This document shows, piece after piece, positions 5,615 through 7,701 of a stretch of 7,701 nucleotides of DNA. Source of the DNA: Leptofilum sp050292445 (GTDB lineage Bacteria; Chloroflexota; Anaerolineae; Promineifilales; Promineifilaceae); assembly GCA_050292445.1 (NCBI GenBank), contig JBNKLQ010000279.1:1-7701 (forward strand), in the 5' to 3' direction. The position numbers and the translations under genes are program-made. Positions within the stretch are counted from its first letter, which is position 1; each line of letters opens with the position of its first letter. A model generated the notes under the pieces. The model worked only from the letters and a program-made list of their open reading frames with translations. It searched no databases and was not told the DNA's origin.

Positions 5615-6607
5615 ATGACATATCAAGCAGCCGATGACCGGTATGAGAAAATGATTTACCGTCGCAGCGGGCACAGTGGCTTGAAGTTGCCCGCTATCAC
5701 GCTGGGGCTTTGGTATAACTTTGGTGGAGTGGATACGTTGGAAAACGGCCGTACCATGATCCGCCGCGCCTTCGATTTGGGCATTACTCACTTTGACCTG
5801 GCCAACAACTATGGCCCGCCACCCGGTTCCGCCGAAGAAACCTTCGGCAAAATACTAGCTCAAGATCTGGCACCCTACCGGGATGAACTCATCATCTCAT
5901 CCAAAGCGGGATATTTGATGTGGCCCGGACCGTACGGCGAATGGGGTTCGCGCAAATATCTGGTGGCCAGCCTGGACCAAAGCCTCAAACGCATGGGACT
6001 GGATTACGTAGACATCTTTTACAGCCACCGTTTCGACCCTGACACGCCTCTGGAAGAAACCATGGGCGCACTCGACTACATTGTGCGCAGCGGGCGGGCG
6101 CTGTACGTCGGCATCTCCACCTATGACCCCGAACAAACCCGGCAAGCCGCTGCCATCCTGCGCGACCTGGGCACCCCCTGCCTTATCCACCAGCCGCGTT
6201 ACAACATGTTCGACCGCTGGATTGAAAATGGTCTGCTGGACGTGCTGGCCGAGGAAGGCATTGGCTGCATCGGCTTTTCGCCGCTGTGCCAGGGCATCCT
6301 TACCGACAAATACCTCAAAACCATTCCCAAAGATTCTCGCGGGGGTAAATACAAAGATGAGCTGCATTGGGGCGACGAAATTAGCCAGGATCGCATCAGC
6401 CGAGTGGCTAAACTCAACGAAATGGCCAAAGCCCGCGGGCAATCTATGGCCCAGATGGCCATCGCCTGGGTGCTGCGCCATCCCGGCATGACTTCAGCCC
6501 TAATCGGTGCCAGCCGCGTGGGCCATGTTGAAGAAGCGGTTGCCGCGTTAGACAACCTGGACTTTAGCGCTGAGGAATTAGCCGCCATTGAGGCCATTCT
6601 GGCGTAA
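5615..6607 (+). CDS. Aldo/keto reductase, YghZ/Gpr-like (L-glyceraldehyde 3-phosphate reductase family)
   Basis: A 330-residue NADPH-dependent (beta/alpha)8-barrel oxidoreductase. It is strikingly like E. coli YghZ (AKR14), which reduces L-glyceraldehyde 3-phosphate and methylglyoxal-type carbonyls. From memory it shares long blocks with YghZ, including ITHFDLANNYGPPPGSAEE (57-75), AGYLMWPGPYG (98-108), SLDQSLKRMGLDYVDIFYSH (119-138) and GQSMAQMA (275-282). The catalytic tetrad is complete: Asp61, Tyr66, Lys97, His138. IGASR (297-301) is the cofactor phosphate-binding end. It is slightly shorter than YghZ, lacking its C-terminal tail. The ATG is preceded by GGGAGA (5600-5605) at 9 bases. The stop is followed after 10 bases by the DUF1349 start. 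The substrate is inferred from family only; Kv-beta-like and other AKR roles remain possible. Confidence 0.93.
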   Translation: MTYQAADDRYEKMIYRRSGHSGLKLPAITLGLWYNFGGVDTLENGRTMIRRAFDLGITHFDLANNYGPPPGSAEETFGKILAQDLAPYRDELIISSKAGYLMWPGPYGEWGSRKYLVASLDQSLKRMGLDYVDIFYSHRFDPDTPLEETMGALDYIVRSGRALYVGISTYDPEQTRQAAAILRDLGTPCLIHQPRYNMFDRWIENGLLDVLAEEGIGCIGFSPLCQGILTDKYLKTIPKDSRGGKYKDELHWGDEISQDRISRVAKLNEMAKARGQSMAQMAIAWVLRHPGMTSALIGASRVGHVEEAVAALDNLDFSAEELAAIEAILA

Positions 6608-6617
6608 GGGATACACC

Positions 6618-7226
6618 ATGAACAGCAAAGATGATTTTAACCAGGGCCAGCTCGCCGCAAACTATTCCTGGCTCAATGAACCAGAAAAATACCAAATGGG
6701 GAATGGTTTAGAAATCTGGACGATGCCCCAAACCGACTTTTGGCAGCGCACCCATTATGGTTTTCGCAATGACAATGGTCACTGCCTGCTGCAAGAAATC
6801 ACCGGCGATTTTTGCCTGACCACCCAGGTCAAATTTCGTCCTACCACGCTTTACGAGCAATGTGGCCTCATCATCCGTCTGGACGAGAACAATTGGATCA
6901 AGGCATCCACAGAGTACATCAACGAGGAGAGCAGCAAATTAGGCTCTGTGGTTACCAACCTGGGCTTTTCCGATTGGGCCACGCAGGATATTGCTTCCAG
7001 CATAAATCAGCTGTGGTACCGCATCAGCCGCCGAGGCCAGGATTTCCTGATCGAAGCCTCCCGCGACGGCGTGATCTGGCAGCAGCTGCGCATTTGCCAT
7101 TTGCACGAAGCAAAGGAGACAATTGCCGCTGGCCTTTACGCGTGCAGCCCCCTGGAAAGCAGCTTTTATTGCCGGTTTCACTTTCTGCAAGTTGGACCTA
7201 ATCTTTGGCAGGTAGAGACCCATTAA
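6618..7226 (+). CDS. DUF1349 protein, concanavalin A-like jelly-roll fold
   Basis: A 202-residue cytosolic protein of the DUF1349 family (yeast relatives are annotated 'regulation of enolase protein 1'); biochemical function is unknown. Family-like features: TDFWQRTHYGFRNDNGH (39-55), the beta-strand run ITGDFCLTTQVKF (61-73), YEQCGLIIRLDENNWIKASTEY (79-100) and SRDGVIWQQLR (148-158), consistent with one jelly-roll domain. There is no signal peptide or membrane segment. I place the start at ATG 6618 because TAAGGGA (6605-6611), which overlaps the reductase stop, lies 6 bases before it. An in-frame ATG at 6588 lies inside the reductase gene and would add ten non-conserved residues. It is tightly coupled to the reductase gene and overlaps the 3' end of the opposite-strand kinase gene by 29 bases. 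Confidence 0.85.
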   Translation: MNSKDDFNQGQLAANYSWLNEPEKYQMGNGLEIWTMPQTDFWQRTHYGFRNDNGHCLLQEITGDFCLTTQVKFRPTTLYEQCGLIIRLDENNWIKASTEYINEESSKLGSVVTNLGFSDWATQDIASSINQLWYRISRRGQDFLIEASRDGVIWQQLRICHLHEAKETIAAGLYACSPLESSFYCRFHFLQVGPNLWQVETH

Positions 7227-7701
7227 TGTGTAGAGGCTGCACCGTGGTTTCGGCGTAGATCGCTTCGAAATCGTGTCGGGCAAACTGCCCGGCACCCAGC
7301 ACAAGCGTGTTGGCTGTTCCAGCGGCCACGCCATATTTCACCGCTTCGGCTAACTGGCAGCCACGTCCAAAGCCGTAGGCCAAACCAGCCAGCATGGAAT
7401 CCCCCGAACCCACCGCACTTTGTGCCTGGACCGGGGGATTTTGTACGTGGATCACCGCTTGCCCCTGTGCCGCCAGCGCCCCATCTTTCCCTAAAGACAA
7501 CACCACAATTGTTTCATAGCGAGTAGAAATGGCCGCTGCCGCTGCCGCAAAATCAGCCACGGTTTTTAATTCATGCCCGGCCAAAATGGTCACTTCGCTT
7601 TCATTGGGCTTGATCAAGAATGGTTTGGCAGCCACACCTTGCAGCAGGGCTTCTTTGCTGCTGTCCAGAAAAGCAGGCACACCTGCCTGATGCGCCAGGT
7701 G
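7198..7701 (-). CDS. PfkB-family sugar-phosphate kinase, 1-phosphofructokinase-like (5' end off-window)
   Basis: The C-terminal 167 residues of a ribokinase/PfkB-fold kinase. The closest pattern is 1-phosphofructokinase (FruK), tagatose-6-phosphate kinase or Pfk-2, which phosphorylate a ketohexose phosphate. The frame is open to the right edge (LAHQAG precedes the GTG at 7680), so that GTG is not the start. Counting from it, LDSSKEALLQG (5-15) and KPFLIKPNESE (19-29) match the FruK-type sugar-phosphate region. SAVGSGDSMLAGLAYG (88-103) is the PfkB C-terminal signature, with GSGD forming the anion hole and Asp94 the catalytic base. VAAGTANTL (118-126) follows as in family members. The N-terminal lid and sugar-binding half is off-window. 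The TAG stop complement is at 7198-7200. Exact substrate is undecided. Confidence 0.9.
   Translation of the reverse strand, partial: HLAHQAGVPAFLDSSKEALLQGVAAKPFLIKPNESEVTILAGHELKTVADFAAAAAAISTRYETIVVLSLGKDGALAAQGQAVIHVQNPPVQAQSAVGSGDSMLAGLAYGFGRGCQLAEAVKYGVAAGTANTLVLGAGQFARHDFEAIYAETTVQPLHINGSLPAKD

Larger units (their letters stand above)
93..5752. repeat. Dispersed palindrome ACGGCCGT, 13 copies
   Basis: Perfect copies start at 93, 300, 726, 952, 1326, 1794, 1888, 2530, 2918, 3593, 4030, 4274 and 5745. With even base composition, about 0.1 copy of a given 8-mer is expected in 7.7 kb. All copies are in coding sequence and use all three codon phases. Seven read Thr-Ala-Val, three read xxx-Gly-Arg (Tyr, Asp or Asn first) and three read Arg-Pro, so the signal is in the DNA, not in a protein motif. 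None falls after 5752. Near-matches retaining CGGCCGT occur near 4476, 5096 and 5409. Confidence 0.85.

Noticed and set aside
5897..6481. Minus-strand frame of 194 codons opposite the aldo/keto reductase
   Set aside because: The plus-strand gene is fully conserved with an intact catalytic tetrad; the opposite frame shows no recognisable domain.
6588..6617. Longer start (ATG 6588) for the DUF1349 protein
   Set aside because: It lies inside the reductase gene with no ribosome binding site. ATG 6618 has TAAGGGA 6 bases upstream and matches the usual family N-terminus better.

Overview
The window holds seven protein-coding genes. Six lie on the + strand, in the order menD (5' end missing), a cytochrome P450, menE, an AEC-type membrane transporter, a YghZ-like aldo/keto reductase and a DUF1349 protein. 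A PfkB-family sugar-phosphate kinase (N-terminal part missing) lies on the - strand and converges on the DUF1349 gene. I see no rRNA, tRNA, transposase, integrase or CRISPR array. Gene density is high and no stretch over 160 bases lacks a gene.

Organism: a bacterium that makes menaquinone by the classical Men route. The moderately GC-rich genes, the in-frame heptanucleotide repeats and the dense ACGGCCGT palindromes remind me of uncultivated Chloroflexota (Anaerolineae/Ardenticatenia-like lineages). This is a recollection-based inference; no marker gene here proves it.

Region 1 (1-4519) is a menaquinone segment. MenD makes SEPHCHC and MenE makes o-succinylbenzoyl-CoA. A soluble P450 sits between them, 6 bases upstream of menE and probably co-transcribed with it. 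Region 2 (4520-7226) has the transporter, aldo/keto reductase and DUF1349 genes, spaced 35 and 10 bases apart, a likely operon. Region 3 (7198-7701) is the 3' end of the PfkB kinase gene, overlapping the DUF1349 gene tail to tail by 29 bases.

The most unusual material is at the DNA level. Both menaquinone genes carry arrays of short tandem repeats, mostly heptanucleotides, inside their reading frames without breaking them. menD has two such tracts and menE three. One composite module, a 20-base identical core plus an (ATTCACA)n array, occurs in both genes in the same reading frame. Separately, the palindrome ACGGCCGT occurs 13 times between 93 and 5752, using all three codon phases. I found no convincing new defence or biosynthetic system. 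The best leads are the repeat invasion of menD/menE, the palindrome, and the P450 inside a menaquinone gene pair.
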